Below are positions 31,031 through 44,690 of a DNA stretch of 64,000 bases, piece by piece (position 1 is the first letter of the stretch; every line of letters starts with the position of its first letter). Where the stretch lies: NCBI GenBank assembly GCA_000223255.2, contig AFUT01000008.1:248001-312000 (forward strand). Reading direction: 5' to 3'. The position numbers and the translations under genes are program-made. Origin of the DNA: Streptococcus infantis SK970 (GTDB taxonomy: Bacteria; Bacillota; Bacilli; Lactobacillales; Streptococcaceae). A model generated the notes under the pieces. The model was not told the origin of the DNA and did no database searches. It was given only the letters and a program-made list of their open reading frames with translations.

Positions 31031-32067
31031 TATTTAACGACTATTTCGTAACGTGTTTTGCTGGTAAAAGTTTCACCTGCTTTAAGAATCACTTGATCTT
31101 TAAGGTCACTATGAATAGCATCTGGTAAAGCCTGTGCTTCAAGAGCAATCCCATTATGTTGAATCATTGGCTGACCATCGATAATGACACTCTCATCCAC
31201 AAAGTTAGCTGTATACACTACAAAGCAAGGAGCCTCTGTCTTAAAGAGTAGGAAGCGACCTGAACCTTGGTCATAAAGGAAACCAGCATTGTCATGTCCT
31301 GCAGGCAGAGCAAATGGGTGGTCCAAACCAGATACGAGTTGAATCTGTTCATCTTCGTCTGCAAAGATATCTTTCAACAAGGCACCATTGTAGATATGTT
31401 TGACCACATCGCGGTTAGCGTCTGGAGTTTTTGCAGGTACACCGTCGGGAGCAATTGGATAGATGCCTTCAGTGTTCAATTGGAAAACATGTCGGTCAAC
31501 TGTCTGAGTGAAATCACCAGACAAGTTAAAGTAGCTATGGTTGGTTGGATTCACCAGCGTATCCTGGTCTGTCGTCACCTTGTAGCTAACTTCGTAGGCT
31601 CCACTTTCTTCCAAATGGTAGCTAATCCAAATTTTAAGATTTCCAGGGAAGCCTCCTGTACCGTCTGTTCTTTCTGTATAAAGTGTCAATCCATGGTCGC
31701 TCACTTCAACCAATTCAAACAAGCTAGAATCCCAACCTGTTGAGCCGCTGTGGTTACAGTTGCTAGCATTGTTGACTTCGAGGTTATAGGTTTTCCCATT
31801 CAATTCGAATGTCGCACCTGCGATACGACCTGCCACTGGACCTACACTCGCTCCATGCTTAGGACTGTTACCTACATAGCTGTCAAAATCATCAAAGCCT
31901 AGGATAACATTGGCAAAATTACCAGCCTTATCAGGAGTTACATAGCGTAGAATCGTTGCACCATAGGTCATGATTTCTAGTTGGTAGCCTGCTTCTGTTT
32001 CAAAGCGATAAGCGACTACATCCTTGCCATCAACTTTCCCAAATACACGTTCTGTGTATGTTTTCAT
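31030..32067 (-). CDS. galM: Aldose 1-epimerase GalM
   Basis: A 345-residue galactose mutarotase interconverting alpha and beta anomers. Catalytic residues are visible in the NHSYFNLSG (His) and AQALPDAIHSD (Glu/Asp region) motifs, and in ASNCNHSGSTGWD. ATG 32067 (MKTYTERVFGKVDG) has AAGGAG just upstream, so the longer frame to 32106 is rejected; that extension overlaps agaS. It is the last gene of the bgaC-PTS-agaS-galM operon and handles galactose released from host glycans. Confidence 0.93.
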   Translation of the reverse strand: MKTYTERVFGKVDGKDVVAYRFETEAGYQLEIMTYGATILRYVTPDKAGNFANVILGFDDFDSYVGNSPKHGASVGPVAGRIAGATFELNGKTYNLEVNNASNCNHSGSTGWDSSLFELVEVSDHGLTLYTERTDGTGGFPGNLKIWISYHLEESGAYEVSYKVTTDQDTLVNPTNHSYFNLSGDFTQTVDRHVFQLNTEGIYPIAPDGVPAKTPDANRDVVKHIYNGALLKDIFADEDEQIQLVSGLDHPFALPAGHDNAGFLYDQGSGRFLLFKTEAPCFVVYTANFVDESVIIDGQPMIQHNGIALEAQALPDAIHSDLKDQVILKAGETFTSKTRYEIVVK

Positions 32068-32080
32068 CCTTTTCTCCTTA

Positions 32081-33244
32081 TTATTTGAATTCGTGAATAA
32101 TAACACCTTGAACGACTCGGTTTACTGTACCTGTAGGTGATGGTGTATCAGGTCTGTTTCCAACCTTAAGCGAAGTCAAGAGAGCAAATAGTTGACCATA
32201 AACAATATAAGGGAATACACGGTAAACGTCATTCAAGACACCGCCACAGCCAAGTACTACTTCCTTAACGTTTTCAAGACCAAAAGCTTGATCACTCAAG
32301 AGAACAACGCGACGAGCGATTTGGTCCCCTGCAACTTCACGAACCAAGTCTAAGTCATACTTACGAGTATAGTCTGTTGTAGTACCAAAGACTAAAACAA
32401 CTGTGTCTTCATTAATCAATGATTTTGGGCCGTGACGGAAGCCAACTGGGCTTTCATACATAGTCGCAACTTGACCAGCAGTCAATTCCAAAATTTTCAG
32501 TTGTGCTTCATGAGCAAGACCAAAGAATGGACCTGCACCTAGGTAAATGACACGGTTAAATTCTAAATCTACCAGTTCTTTAACATCAGCAGCATTATCT
32601 AAGACCTTACGTGATAAGTTAGACAAAACTTCAAAACGTTTAGATTTTACAACAAATTCTTCTGGATCAAACACTAAAAGTGCTGTCAACATCATAGAAG
32701 TAAAGCTTGATGTCATGGCAAATCCAGCGTCATTTGAAGCTGCAGGTTGCAAGAGCAATAGATTACGATCATCTCCATGTGCTTGAAGAGCCAATTTCCC
32801 TTCCGCAGCACAAGTAATGGTCACTTGATAAAGCTCATCAACTAAGGCCTTGGCCAAGTCAACTGTTGCTACACTTTCCGGTGAGTTTCCACTACGTGCG
32901 AATGATACCAAAACAGTTGCCACGTCTTTTTTCAAATAAGTTTGTGGGTTTGCAACGATATCTGTTGTCGCAATAGCATTGAAATTCCATTTACGTTCGT
33001 CATAGACTTCCTTGAAGTATGGAACTAAGGTGTCGCCTACATAAGCTGAAGTTCCAGCACCAGTCAGGATTACCTTGATGTAGTCATGTTTGTCAGCAAT
33101 TCCTTGCAAAAAGGCTGCAATTTCATCACGGCGGGCTTGATAGGATTCAAAAGCTTCCTTCCAAACATCTGGTTGTTGGTAAATTTCACGTGTGGTGATC
33201 TCTGCTCCCAACTCAAGCAAATCTTCTTTTGTATAATCTAGCAT
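32081..33244 (-). CDS. agaS: AgaS, SIS-domain sugar-phosphate isomerase
   Basis: A 387-residue two-SIS-domain protein of the AgaS type (tagatose-6-phosphate ketose/aldose isomerase or amino-sugar-6-phosphate deaminase). The SIS motifs are VILTGAGTSAYVGDTLVPY and RSGNSPESVATVDLA in the first domain, YLGAGPFFGLAHEAQLKILE in the second. It would process phosphorylated (amino) sugars delivered by the adjacent mannose-family PTS. The exact substrate is not shown by the sequence. It is followed by galM after 13 bases. Confidence 0.9.
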   Translation of the reverse strand: MLDYTKEDLLELGAEITTREIYQQPDVWKEAFESYQARRDEIAAFLQGIADKHDYIKVILTGAGTSAYVGDTLVPYFKEVYDERKWNFNAIATTDIVANPQTYLKKDVATVLVSFARSGNSPESVATVDLAKALVDELYQVTITCAAEGKLALQAHGDDRNLLLLQPAASNDAGFAMTSSFTSMMLTALLVFDPEEFVVKSKRFEVLSNLSRKVLDNAADVKELVDLEFNRVIYLGAGPFFGLAHEAQLKILELTAGQVATMYESPVGFRHGPKSLINEDTVVLVFGTTTDYTRKYDLDLVREVAGDQIARRVVLLSDQAFGLENVKEVVLGCGGVLNDVYRVFPYIVYGQLFALLTSLKVGNRPDTPSPTGTVNRVVQGVIIHEFK

Positions 33245-33343
33245 TGAAAACCTCTAATCTAATATTGTTTCATGATTGAAAACATGGGAATGGGAGTCGC
33301 TCCCATTCCCATGTATATTTTCTATAAGATAGTTTGTTACATC

Positions 33344-33748
33344 TTATTCATCTTCATCGTCATCGAAGCTTGCCAATAAATCATTAACTTTCACAATGCT
33401 TTCTGAAGCACGACTCTTATAGTCCGCATCGATGCCAGTTAGGCTTGCATTTATAAACTCAATGACCATTGGAAGGTTCATTCCTGCATAAAGTTCAAAG
33501 TCGCGACCTTCCATAATCAAACGGCTCACCACGTTACATGGAGTTCCGCCAAGAAGATCCGCAAAGACTAGGAAATCATCCAATCCTTCAACAGCAGCTT
33601 CAAATTTTGCAGTAAATTCTTCTGGTCCATCTTCTGGAAGAAGAGCCACTGTATGAATGTTATCTTGTGGTCCCATAATCATCTCTGTGCTACCTTTAAG
33701 TTCTTCACAGAAACGACCGTGGCTCACTAAAATTAATGATTTGCTCAT
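33344..33748 (-). CDS. Mannose-family PTS EIIA
   Basis: A 134-residue EIIA-Man type domain. The phosphorylated His is in LILVSHGRF near residue 10, and DLLGGTPCNVVSR is the typical dimer-interface motif. It receives phosphate from HPr and passes it to EIIB. It is encoded three bases after EIID. In pneumococcus this set is the galactose-type (Gad) PTS next to bgaC; the specificity for galactose or GalNAc here is inferred from context. Confidence 0.9.
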   Translation of the reverse strand: MSKSLILVSHGRFCEELKGSTEMIMGPQDNIHTVALLPEDGPEEFTAKFEAAVEGLDDFLVFADLLGGTPCNVVSRLIMEGRDFELYAGMNLPMVIEFINASLTGIDADYKSRASESIVKVNDLLASFDDDEDE

Positions 33749-33751
33749 AAA

Positions 33752-34573
33752 TTATGCGCCCATTCCAAGCAAGAATTTACCGATGAATGAAAGACCTACT
33801 GCAAGAACGATAATGATACCGATCGCTTTAGTAGAGTTCATACCTTTCTTACCAAGCAACCAGAAGATGAAGGCAGTGAAGATTGCTGGAAGCAAACGTG
33901 GGAAGATTGAGTTCAAGATGTCTTGGAAGTCAATCATCTTTTCACCGATTGGCAATTTGTAAGAAATATCAAAGTTGATCATTGTTGCTACAAGAGCACC
34001 CATCATGAATACACCAAGTACAGATGCAGCTTCAATCAAAGCTGTCAAAGTACTTTGCATGTTGTTGATAAGGTTAACCCCTTCTTTGTATGCAAATTCC
34101 AACTGTTTCCAACGGAAGATGTCATACGCTACTGCAACTGCGATCCAAAGGAAGATACCCCAAGGTTGACCAGCGATAGCCATTGTTGCAGCGATAGATC
34201 CCATGATAGCAGGTACAAGTGAACCAAAGATTGTATCTCCAAGAGGAGCGAATGGTCCCATCAAACCTGTCTTGATACCGTTAACCGCATCTTTAGAGAC
34301 AACGCCATCTTTTTCTTCCATGGCAAGGTCAAAACCAGCGATGATTGTGTGGAAGAATGGTGAAGTGTTGAAGAATTGAGTATGAACTTTCATCATTTCT
34401 TTCAACTCAGGAGTTCCATCTCCATACATTTTACGCAATTGTGGCAAGATCATGTAAAGGTAACCTGATGCTTGCATACGTTCGTAGTTCCATCCCAATT
34501 GGAAAGTGAACAAGCTACGTTTGTTAATTTGATTAAAATCTTCTTTTGTTAATTTGTAATTAGAATTCGTCAT
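33752..34573 (-). CDS. Mannose-family PTS EIID
   Basis: A 273-residue EIID membrane component: N-terminal soluble part with FTFQLGWNYERMQASGYLY, PFFHTIIAGFDLAMEE, and GPFAPLGDTIFGSLVPAI, all family hallmarks, then helices to the C-terminus. I start it at ATG 34573 (MTNSNYKLT), which overlaps EIIC by 14 bases; a longer frame to 34588 lacks a better site. Confidence 0.91.
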   Translation of the reverse strand: MTNSNYKLTKEDFNQINKRSLFTFQLGWNYERMQASGYLYMILPQLRKMYGDGTPELKEMMKVHTQFFNTSPFFHTIIAGFDLAMEEKDGVVSKDAVNGIKTGLMGPFAPLGDTIFGSLVPAIMGSIAATMAIAGQPWGIFLWIAVAVAYDIFRWKQLEFAYKEGVNLINNMQSTLTALIEAASVLGVFMMGALVATMINFDISYKLPIGEKMIDFQDILNSIFPRLLPAIFTAFIFWLLGKKGMNSTKAIGIIIVLAVGLSFIGKFLLGMGA

Positions 34574-35465
34574 CTTCAATTTCCCCACTTTCTGACTGAG
34601 TAGAAGGTGCTGCTACAGCAACTTTCTGGCTGTTCTTGAAGTGAACAACTGCAAGGAAGATACCTACGATAGAGATACCGATCATAGACACTCCTTTGAA
34701 GTTGTTAGCAAAACCGATAGTTTCTGCAACTTCAGCAGGAAGAGTACCAATGAGACCAGCAACTGCTCCACCAAGACCTATTACGTATGAGTAAAGTACA
34801 GTCAACATAGCTGTCAAACCGAATCCCATAGCAAGGTAGTGAAGGTTACGTTTAACTGGAAGGTAACGAAGCAAGATAGCGAATCCAAGACCTGGAAGCA
34901 TACGACCTGCAAGAGTCAAACCGTCTGCAACCCATTGGTATTCTTTAACAAGGTTTACAACACCTTGTACGAATTCTCCACCGAAAGCTAGGGCGAAGAA
35001 TACTGGAAGGGCACGAGAAGCAGCCCATGGAAGCGCACCAAGAAGGTAGTTACGCTCGATTGCTTTATAGTCAAAGCGTTCGATCGCAGCATCAATACGG
35101 TGTGCGAAGAATGTAGTAGTCATACGACCAAGTACGTCGAAGTAAGTCAAAAGTGCCGCTACTGGTACAGCGATTGTAGTGATCGCAAGATCTGTTTCGA
35201 TACCTTGTGAAACTGAGAAAGCTGTCGCAAGAACCGCACCAGAAGTTGCGTCGATACGAGAAGCACCACCGAAGGTACCTACCCCAAGTACGAATAACTG
35301 CAAGCTACCACCGATAAACAAACCAGTTGTCAAATCTCCCATGACTAAACCAGTAATGAAACCAGCGAATACAGGGGAACCTGCAGAAGAAACGATCGTC
35401 AACTCATCACAGATTTGATAAGCTGAGTACAGAGTGAGAAGTAAAATTTGCCACCATTGTATCAT
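34560..35465 (-). CDS. Mannose-family PTS EIIC
   Basis: A 301-residue EIIC membrane component with about eight helices. Family features are VFAGFITGLVMGDLTTGLFI, GGSLQLFVLGVGTFGGASR and the loop carrying RIDAAIERFDYKAIE. It forms the sugar channel with EIID. The C-terminus is acidic (QSESGEIEDDEF). It lies 26 bases after EIIB, with GGAGG ahead of ATG 35465. Confidence 0.91.
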   Translation of the reverse strand: MIQWWQILLLTLYSAYQICDELTIVSSAGSPVFAGFITGLVMGDLTTGLFIGGSLQLFVLGVGTFGGASRIDATSGAVLATAFSVSQGIETDLAITTIAVPVAALLTYFDVLGRMTTTFFAHRIDAAIERFDYKAIERNYLLGALPWAASRALPVFFALAFGGEFVQGVVNLVKEYQWVADGLTLAGRMLPGLGFAILLRYLPVKRNLHYLAMGFGLTAMLTVLYSYVIGLGGAVAGLIGTLPAEVAETIGFANNFKGVSMIGISIVGIFLAVVHFKNSQKVAVAAPSTQSESGEIEDDEF

Positions 35466-35491
35466 AACAATGACCTCCTAAAAATTTTTTC

Positions 35492-35968
35492 CTATTTTAA
35501 TAAGCTCAAAAAGTCTGAAACTGGATCATTTGGAACCATTTGAGCAGTAAGTTTAACACCTTTTTCCGCTAATTTACGGAAATCTTCTACATCTTTATCT
35601 ACTACGTTGATAGAACGTGTGATAGGACGTGTTTCTGGTGTTTGAGACATATTACCGACATTGACTGTTTCAAGCGGCACACCCGCTTCTACCAAACCGA
35701 GGAAACGGTCAGGTTTGCGTGCTACAATCAAAAGACGTTGGCTATCGTATTTACCAGCAAGGATATTCGCTGCTGCTTTATCAACTGGCAAAATACTAAG
35801 TTTTACACCTGGTGGTGTTGCAAGTTTCAAGCCGCTTTTTTCAACGTCATTATTCACAACATCATTGTCAACGACCATGATACGTGAAACATTAAGTTTA
35901 GCAGACCAAAGGTTTGCGACTTGTCCGTGAATTAAGCGCCCATCAATACGGCATCCTACAATTGTCAT
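35492..35968 (-). CDS. Mannose-family PTS EIIB
   Basis: A 158-residue EIIB domain of the mannose/sorbose type. The phosphorylated His is in CRIDGRLIHGQVANLWS near residue 15. It passes phosphate to the incoming sugar at EIIC/EIID. Its ATG overlaps the bgaC stop (ATGA), so the glycosidase and transporter are translated together. Intact. Confidence 0.92.
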   Translation of the reverse strand: MTIVGCRIDGRLIHGQVANLWSAKLNVSRIMVVDNDVVNNDVEKSGLKLATPPGVKLSILPVDKAAANILAGKYDSQRLLIVARKPDRFLGLVEAGVPLETVNVGNMSQTPETRPITRSINVVDKDVEDFRKLAEKGVKLTAQMVPNDPVSDFLSLLK

Positions 35969-37752
35969 AAGTTTTCCCCCTTTATAAGTTTTAGTGTAGG
36001 TTTACAAGTTAAATGTATGTGTTCCTTATATTCCCCTTCAGTTTCAAAGATAATGATGCGGTTAGCACCTTCCTTGAGATAGCTATGTGGAATATATAGA
36101 GATAAGGTTGGACCGACATTCCAGAAACGACCTAGATTGTGTCCATTGATATAAGCAATCCCTTTGCCAAACTCAGATAAGTCTAAGTAGGTATCCTTTG
36201 GCGCCTCAACTTCAAAGTCATAAGCGTAAAAGGCAGGTTGCCCTTCCGTCCATCCTTTAGAGAAATCAATCTTCTCGGGATTATCAAGCGGAAGTGGATA
36301 TTGCTTCCAGTTGAGCAAGAAATGCAAATCTTTACAAACACCTGTGCGAATCCCTTTTCGCTGGGTTTCTGCTAAGAATTTATGCCCATAGTTGACACGC
36401 CCCATATTTTCAATAAGGATGTCAAATCTAGAGAACGCTTTCTTTTTACCTTGATAAAAGATATCTTCACCAATTTCTGTTTGGTACTGTGTTGCCACCC
36501 ACTTACCATCGATAAAGAGTTGAGCTCTATCGCGTCCGTCAATAATTCGAATGCGTTCTTCATCTGCATCCCAACTTGCTTCCGTACGATAGAGTAGATA
36601 TCCGTAGCCTAGTCCCAGCTCTTCCATTTTCTTAGGATAGAGGCTTTCAATCGGACTCGTTAAGGAATCTAAGGTTTCAAACAAGGAAACTTTCTCAACC
36701 AGTGGAATCGCTTCAACTTCCATACTTTCCTTGTGAAGTGGATCAGATTGTGGATACTCAGGATAGTAAGTCGCCATCATTTCTTTCACTGCGTAATATT
36801 TAGCAGTTGGGTTTCCAGCTTCATCAAGAAGAGCGTCATAATCATAAGATGTTACTTGTGGTAAATCAATGGTTCCTCGAGCTGAACAACCATTCATAAA
36901 ACCAAAGTTTGTTCCACCATGGAACATGTAAAGGTTGATAGAGCCTCGCTCTAAAACCTCGTGGACAGCTTCTGCTAATTCCTCTGGATCACGTTTGATG
37001 ATTGGTTCTTTCCATCGATTGAACCAGCCATCCCAGAATTCCATACACATGAGTGGCCAATTCTTGCCGTGCTCATCAAAGAATTCTTGCATCTGTGAGA
37101 AATTATAAGCAGCCTTGGAACCAAAGTTCCCTGTCACAAAAAGATCATCCTCAATTAAGGTTCCAGCCTTAAGAGTTGCTCGCCATGGTCCATCTGATGT
37201 GAAAAGCGGACAAGTAACTGCTCGTTCTTCCATCAAACGTCGAATTTCCCTCAAGTAGGTCTTATCCTCGCCATAGGATCCGTACTCATTTTCGACTTGC
37301 ATCATGAGAATGTTCCCACCGTTTTCCAATAATCTCGGAACTAGACGTGGAAGCAACTGATCATAGTAGCGACCAACCATGTCAATGAAAGCCGGGTCAG
37401 ATGACCGAATTCTCATATCCTTGGTCAAGAGCCATGCTGGTAAACCACCGAATTCCCACTCTGCACAGATAAATGGAGAAGGACGTACAATTGCATATAA
37501 GCCCAAATCTTGTGCAGTTTGAAGAAATCTCTCTAAATCAAGATTGCCTTCAAAGTTAAAGTTACCTTCAGCAGGTTCATGCATGTTCCAAGCAACATAA
37601 GTCTCAACCGTATTGAAACCTAGTGCCTTGAGGTTATACAATGAATGATGCCAATCTTCCGCAGGAACTCTAAAATAGTGAATGGCGCCAGACAAAATCT
37701 TGAATGGTTTCCCATCCAGATAGAAATCATCTTTAATTTCAAACCTTGCCAT
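35965..37752 (-). CDS. bgaC: BgaC, GH35 beta-galactosidase
   Basis: A 595-residue family 35 glycoside hydrolase. The proton donor lies in MMQVENEYGSYG and the nucleophile in MCMEFWDGWF; a C-terminal beta-sandwich binds sugar (YINGHNLGRFWNVGP). Pneumococcal BgaC removes beta-1,3-linked galactose from Gal-GlcNAc ends of host glycans. There is no signal peptide or LPXTG, so export would be non-classical or the enzyme is cytoplasmic. It is first of bgaC-EIIB-EIIC-EIID-EIIA-agaS-galM, and the GntR regulator gene is divergent upstream. ATG 37752 has GGGGAGG upstream. Confidence 0.95.
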   Translation of the reverse strand: MARFEIKDDFYLDGKPFKILSGAIHYFRVPAEDWHHSLYNLKALGFNTVETYVAWNMHEPAEGNFNFEGNLDLERFLQTAQDLGLYAIVRPSPFICAEWEFGGLPAWLLTKDMRIRSSDPAFIDMVGRYYDQLLPRLVPRLLENGGNILMMQVENEYGSYGEDKTYLREIRRLMEERAVTCPLFTSDGPWRATLKAGTLIEDDLFVTGNFGSKAAYNFSQMQEFFDEHGKNWPLMCMEFWDGWFNRWKEPIIKRDPEELAEAVHEVLERGSINLYMFHGGTNFGFMNGCSARGTIDLPQVTSYDYDALLDEAGNPTAKYYAVKEMMATYYPEYPQSDPLHKESMEVEAIPLVEKVSLFETLDSLTSPIESLYPKKMEELGLGYGYLLYRTEASWDADEERIRIIDGRDRAQLFIDGKWVATQYQTEIGEDIFYQGKKKAFSRFDILIENMGRVNYGHKFLAETQRKGIRTGVCKDLHFLLNWKQYPLPLDNPEKIDFSKGWTEGQPAFYAYDFEVEAPKDTYLDLSEFGKGIAYINGHNLGRFWNVGPTLSLYIPHSYLKEGANRIIIFETEGEYKEHIHLTCKPTLKLIKGENL

Positions 37753-37774
37753 TCTTCCTCCCCTAAAAGCGAAA

Positions 37775-37789
37775 AGTTTGCGCTTTCAT
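37775..37789. promoter_or_regulatory. Degenerate cre-like site in the bgaC leader
   Basis: AGTTTGCGCTTTCAT matches the CcpA consensus WTGNAANCGNWNNCA on the minus strand with one mismatch. It lies just downstream of the expected bgaC transcription start. Weak evidence. Confidence 0.35.
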
Positions 37790-37803
37790 GTATTGTTATA
37801 TCA

Positions 37804-37832
37804 ACTATAAACCAATCGGGGAATAATGTCAA
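37804..37832 (-). promoter_or_regulatory. Promoter of the bgaC operon
   Basis: On the minus strand TTGACA (37827-37832), a 17-base spacer and TATAGT (37804-37809). The 323-base gap between bgaC and the GntR gene (37753-38075) holds this promoter, the opposing -10 at 38033-38041, and otherwise AT-rich sequence without an ORF. I could not pick out the GntR operator with confidence. Confidence 0.75.
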
Positions 37833-38032
37833 TAGTTTTTGAAATTTTCTTTAAAATTTTTCTATTTTTTTACTGAATCTTTTCTAAAACTCTTCTCAAA
37901 TCCTATAAAATCAACATTCTAAAAAACTAATGAAATTAAGGGGGAAAACACAAATTATTTATATCTATTCTAAATTCTTATTCCGATATTTAAATTTTTT
38001 TCTGTGCTTTTCTACTATCTTTTTAGAATTTA

Positions 38033-38041
38033 TGTTAAAAT
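38033..38041 (+). promoter_or_regulatory. Extended -10 of the GntR regulator gene
   Basis: TGTTAAAAT, an extended -10 without a clear -35, about 35 bases ahead of ATG 38076, which is preceded by GAGGTG. Confidence 0.55.
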
Positions 38042-38075
38042 GATAAGTGGAGAAGGAAAAAAATGAGGTGAAAAT

Positions 38076-38792
38076 ATGGCAATTCCAAAGTATCAATACA
38101 TTAAAGATGAATTGAAAAATAAGATCATTTCTGGTCAATTCGCTAGTGGAGATAAGTTCTACACTGAAGCAGAATTGATTTCCATGTATGATGTTAGTTC
38201 AATCACAGTCGTTCGTGCCTTGAACGACCTTGCCAAAGATGGATATATTGTCCGCCAACAAGGTAAAGGAACTTTCGTAGCTCGTGCACGTAAACATAAA
38301 CTCGTTGAATTTTCTGATGTGGAAATCTTCGAAACCAAAGATGATAAAGTAACTGTTCTTTCTATCGAACGTGGGAACGATCTTAAATATTTAGAAAAAC
38401 TTGGCCTACGTGGCGAGCAATTCTATTATAAGATTGAACGTGTTCGTGAAACAAATGGCGTTATCTATATCTATCACAATTCATACATTCCTGAACAATA
38501 CATCAATGCCAACTATCCAAATCTTGAATACTATAGTTCTATCTATACTCGTTTCAAATTGGACTACCACATTCACATGAACGACGAGCATTTTGAAGAA
38601 ATTAACGAAATTGTATTTCCGACTCCAAAACATGCCGCTTCTATTTTAGGAATCGACACTAAATTCCCGACTGTTTTCCAAACTAAGACAACTCAGCTTG
38701 AAGCAACTGGTCAAGTTTTGGAATACATCGAAACTTATAAACGTTCTGATTTCTACAAAATTAAATTCATTTCTTGTGACCGTGGTCATTAA
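38076..38792 (+). CDS. bgaR: BgaR, GntR/HutC-family regulator
   Basis: A 238-residue GntR-family regulator: winged helix at residues 5-70 (IISGQFASGDKFYTEAELIS, SSITVVRALNDLAKDGYIV, RQQGKGTFV) and a C-terminal UTRA effector domain. UTRA domains bind sugar phosphates and similar ligands. It diverges from bgaC, and the pneumococcal homologue represses the bgaC operon; both points support the name. It ends before a terminator at 38799-38828. Confidence 0.9.
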   Translation: MAIPKYQYIKDELKNKIISGQFASGDKFYTEAELISMYDVSSITVVRALNDLAKDGYIVRQQGKGTFVARARKHKLVEFSDVEIFETKDDKVTVLSIERGNDLKYLEKLGLRGEQFYYKIERVRETNGVIYIYHNSYIPEQYINANYPNLEYYSSIYTRFKLDYHIHMNDEHFEEINEIVFPTPKHAASILGIDTKFPTVFQTKTTQLEATGQVLEYIETYKRSDFYKIKFISCDRGH

Positions 38793-38798
38793 TTTATA

Positions 38799-38828
38799 AA
38801 AACCCTGAGGCAACTGTCTCAGGTTTTT
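38799..38828 (+). terminator. Terminator of bgaR
   Basis: ACCCTGAG (38802-38809) and CTCAGGTT (38818-38825) form a short G+C stem between A and T runs. Confidence 0.7.
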
Positions 38829-38981
38829 ATATACCCATTATAGCATCCGCTCCCTTCCCTGAGAATAGCATTTCAAGCAATTCTATAATTAGTAACCTTT
38901 TTACTAAAAAATAGTCAAAACTTAAAAAATGTATCTTAATTTATAAATTATTCTATTTTTTATAGTAATTTCCTCAAAAAC

Positions 38982-39010
38982 TTGACTTTATTTTAGTTAG
39001 AACATAAAAT
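38982..39010 (+). promoter_or_regulatory. Promoter of strH
   Basis: TTGACT (38982-38987), a 17-base spacer and TAAAAT (39005-39010). The start of transcription would be near 39017, just before the cre site. Confidence 0.7.
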
Positions 39011-39022
39011 AGGATTAGTATG

Positions 39023-43308
<4,286 letters not shown>

Positions 43309-43316
43309 GCACAAAT

Positions 43317-43344
43317 AAAAAGCGAGATTCAATCTCGCTTTTTT
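43317..43344. terminator. Bidirectional terminator strH / purB
   Basis: AAAAAGCGAGATT (43317-43329) and AATCTCGCTTTTTT (43331-43344), ending both the strH transcript and the pur operon. Confidence 0.85.
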
Positions 43345-43353
43345 ATTTTATGA

Positions 43354-44652
43354 TTAGTCACCCAAACCGATGCGTTCGAAGATCTCATCCACCCGTTTGG
43401 TATAGTAAGTTGGGTTGAAGATTTCGTCGATTTCTTCTTGAGTGAGGCGTGATGTTACTTCTGGATCTGCTTCGAGAAGTGGTTTGAAGTCAACTTGGTT
43501 ATCCCATGATTGGGCAGTCTTTGGTTGAACAAGGTCGTAAGCTTGCTCACGCGTCATGCCTTTTTCAATCAAAGTCAGCATAGCACGTTGGCTGAAGATC
43601 AAACCAAATGTAGAGTTCATATTGCGGATCATGTTTTCGGGGAAGACCGTCAAGTTCTTAACGATATTTCCGAAACGGTTAAGCATGTAGTCAATCAAGA
43701 TGGTTGTGTCTGGTGCGATGATACGCTCAGCTGATGAGTGAGAGATATCACGCTCGTGCCAAAGGGCTACGTTTTCATAAGCTGTAACCATGTGACCACG
43801 GATAACACGCGCCAGACCTGTCATGTTTTCAGAACCGATTGGGTTGCGTTTGTGAGGCATGGCTGAAGAACCTTTTTGACCCTTAGCAAAGAACTCTTCC
43901 ACTTCACGTTGTTCTGATTTTTGAAGACCACGGATTTCAGTCGCCATACGCTCAATAGAAGTTGCGATGCTAGCAAGAACTGCAAAATACTCAGCATGAA
44001 GGTCACGAGGAAGGACTTGTGTAGAGATTTCTTGAGCACGGATACCCAATTTTTCGCAGACGTATTTTTCAACGAATGGTGGGATGTTAGCAAAGTTCCC
44101 AACCGCACCAGAAATCTTACCAGCTTCCACACCAGCAGCCGCATGCTCGAAACGCTCGATGTTTCGTTTCATTTCGCTGTACCAAGTGGCTAATTTAAGA
44201 CCAAAAGTTGTCGGCTCAGCGTGCACACCGTGGGTACGACCCATCATGATAGTAAACTTGTGTTCTTTCGCTTTGTCAGCGATGATGTTAAGGAAGTTTT
44301 CAAGATCCTTACGGATGATGTCGTTGGCTTGTTTATAGAGATAACCATAGGCAGTATCCACCACGTCAGTAGATGTCAAACCGTAGTGAACCCACTTACG
44401 CTCTTCACCAAGAGTCTCAGAAACCGCACGTGTGAAGGCAACTACATCGTGACGAGTCTCTTGCTCGATTTCCAAAATACGGTCGATGTCAAAATCCGCT
44501 TTCTCGCGAATCAAAGCCACATCTTCCTTAGGAATTTCTCCCAACTCAGCCCATGCCTCGTCAGCCAAGATTTCCACCTCAAGCCAAGCACGGTATTTAT
44601 TTTCTTCAGTCCAAATGTTCGCCATTTCTGGGCGAGAGTAACGTTCGATCAT
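43354..44652 (-). CDS. purB: Adenylosuccinate lyase PurB
   Basis: A 432-residue fumarase/aspartase-superfamily lyase, acting twice: SAICAR to AICAR, and adenylosuccinate to AMP. The signature loop [16 protein letters not shown] and the conserved [13 protein letters not shown] and [15 protein letters not shown] segments are present. It is the last gene of the pur operon. The two accessory genes and a remnant at 44691-47714 separate it from purK. Intact. Confidence 0.96.
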   Translation of the reverse strand: MIERYSRPEMANIWTEENKYRAWLEVEILADEAWAELGEIPKEDVALIREKADFDIDRILEIEQETRHDVVAFTRAVSETLGEERKWVHYGLTSTDVVDTAYGYLYKQANDIIRKDLENFLNIIADKAKEHKFTIMMGRTHGVHAEPTTFGLKLATWYSEMKRNIERFEHAAAGVEAGKISGAVGNFANIPPFVEKYVCEKLGIRAQEISTQVLPRDLHAEYFAVLASIATSIERMATEIRGLQKSEQREVEEFFAKGQKGSSAMPHKRNPIGSENMTGLARVIRGHMVTAYENVALWHERDISHSSAERIIAPDTTILIDYMLNRFGNIVKNLTVFPENMIRNMNSTFGLIFSQRAMLTLIEKGMTREQAYDLVQPKTAQSWDNQVDFKPLLEADPEVTSRLTQEEIDEIFNPTYYTKRVDEIFERIGLGD

Positions 44653-44690
44653 TGTTTTTATTTTCCTTTCTTTTTAAAAAATTAGAAATA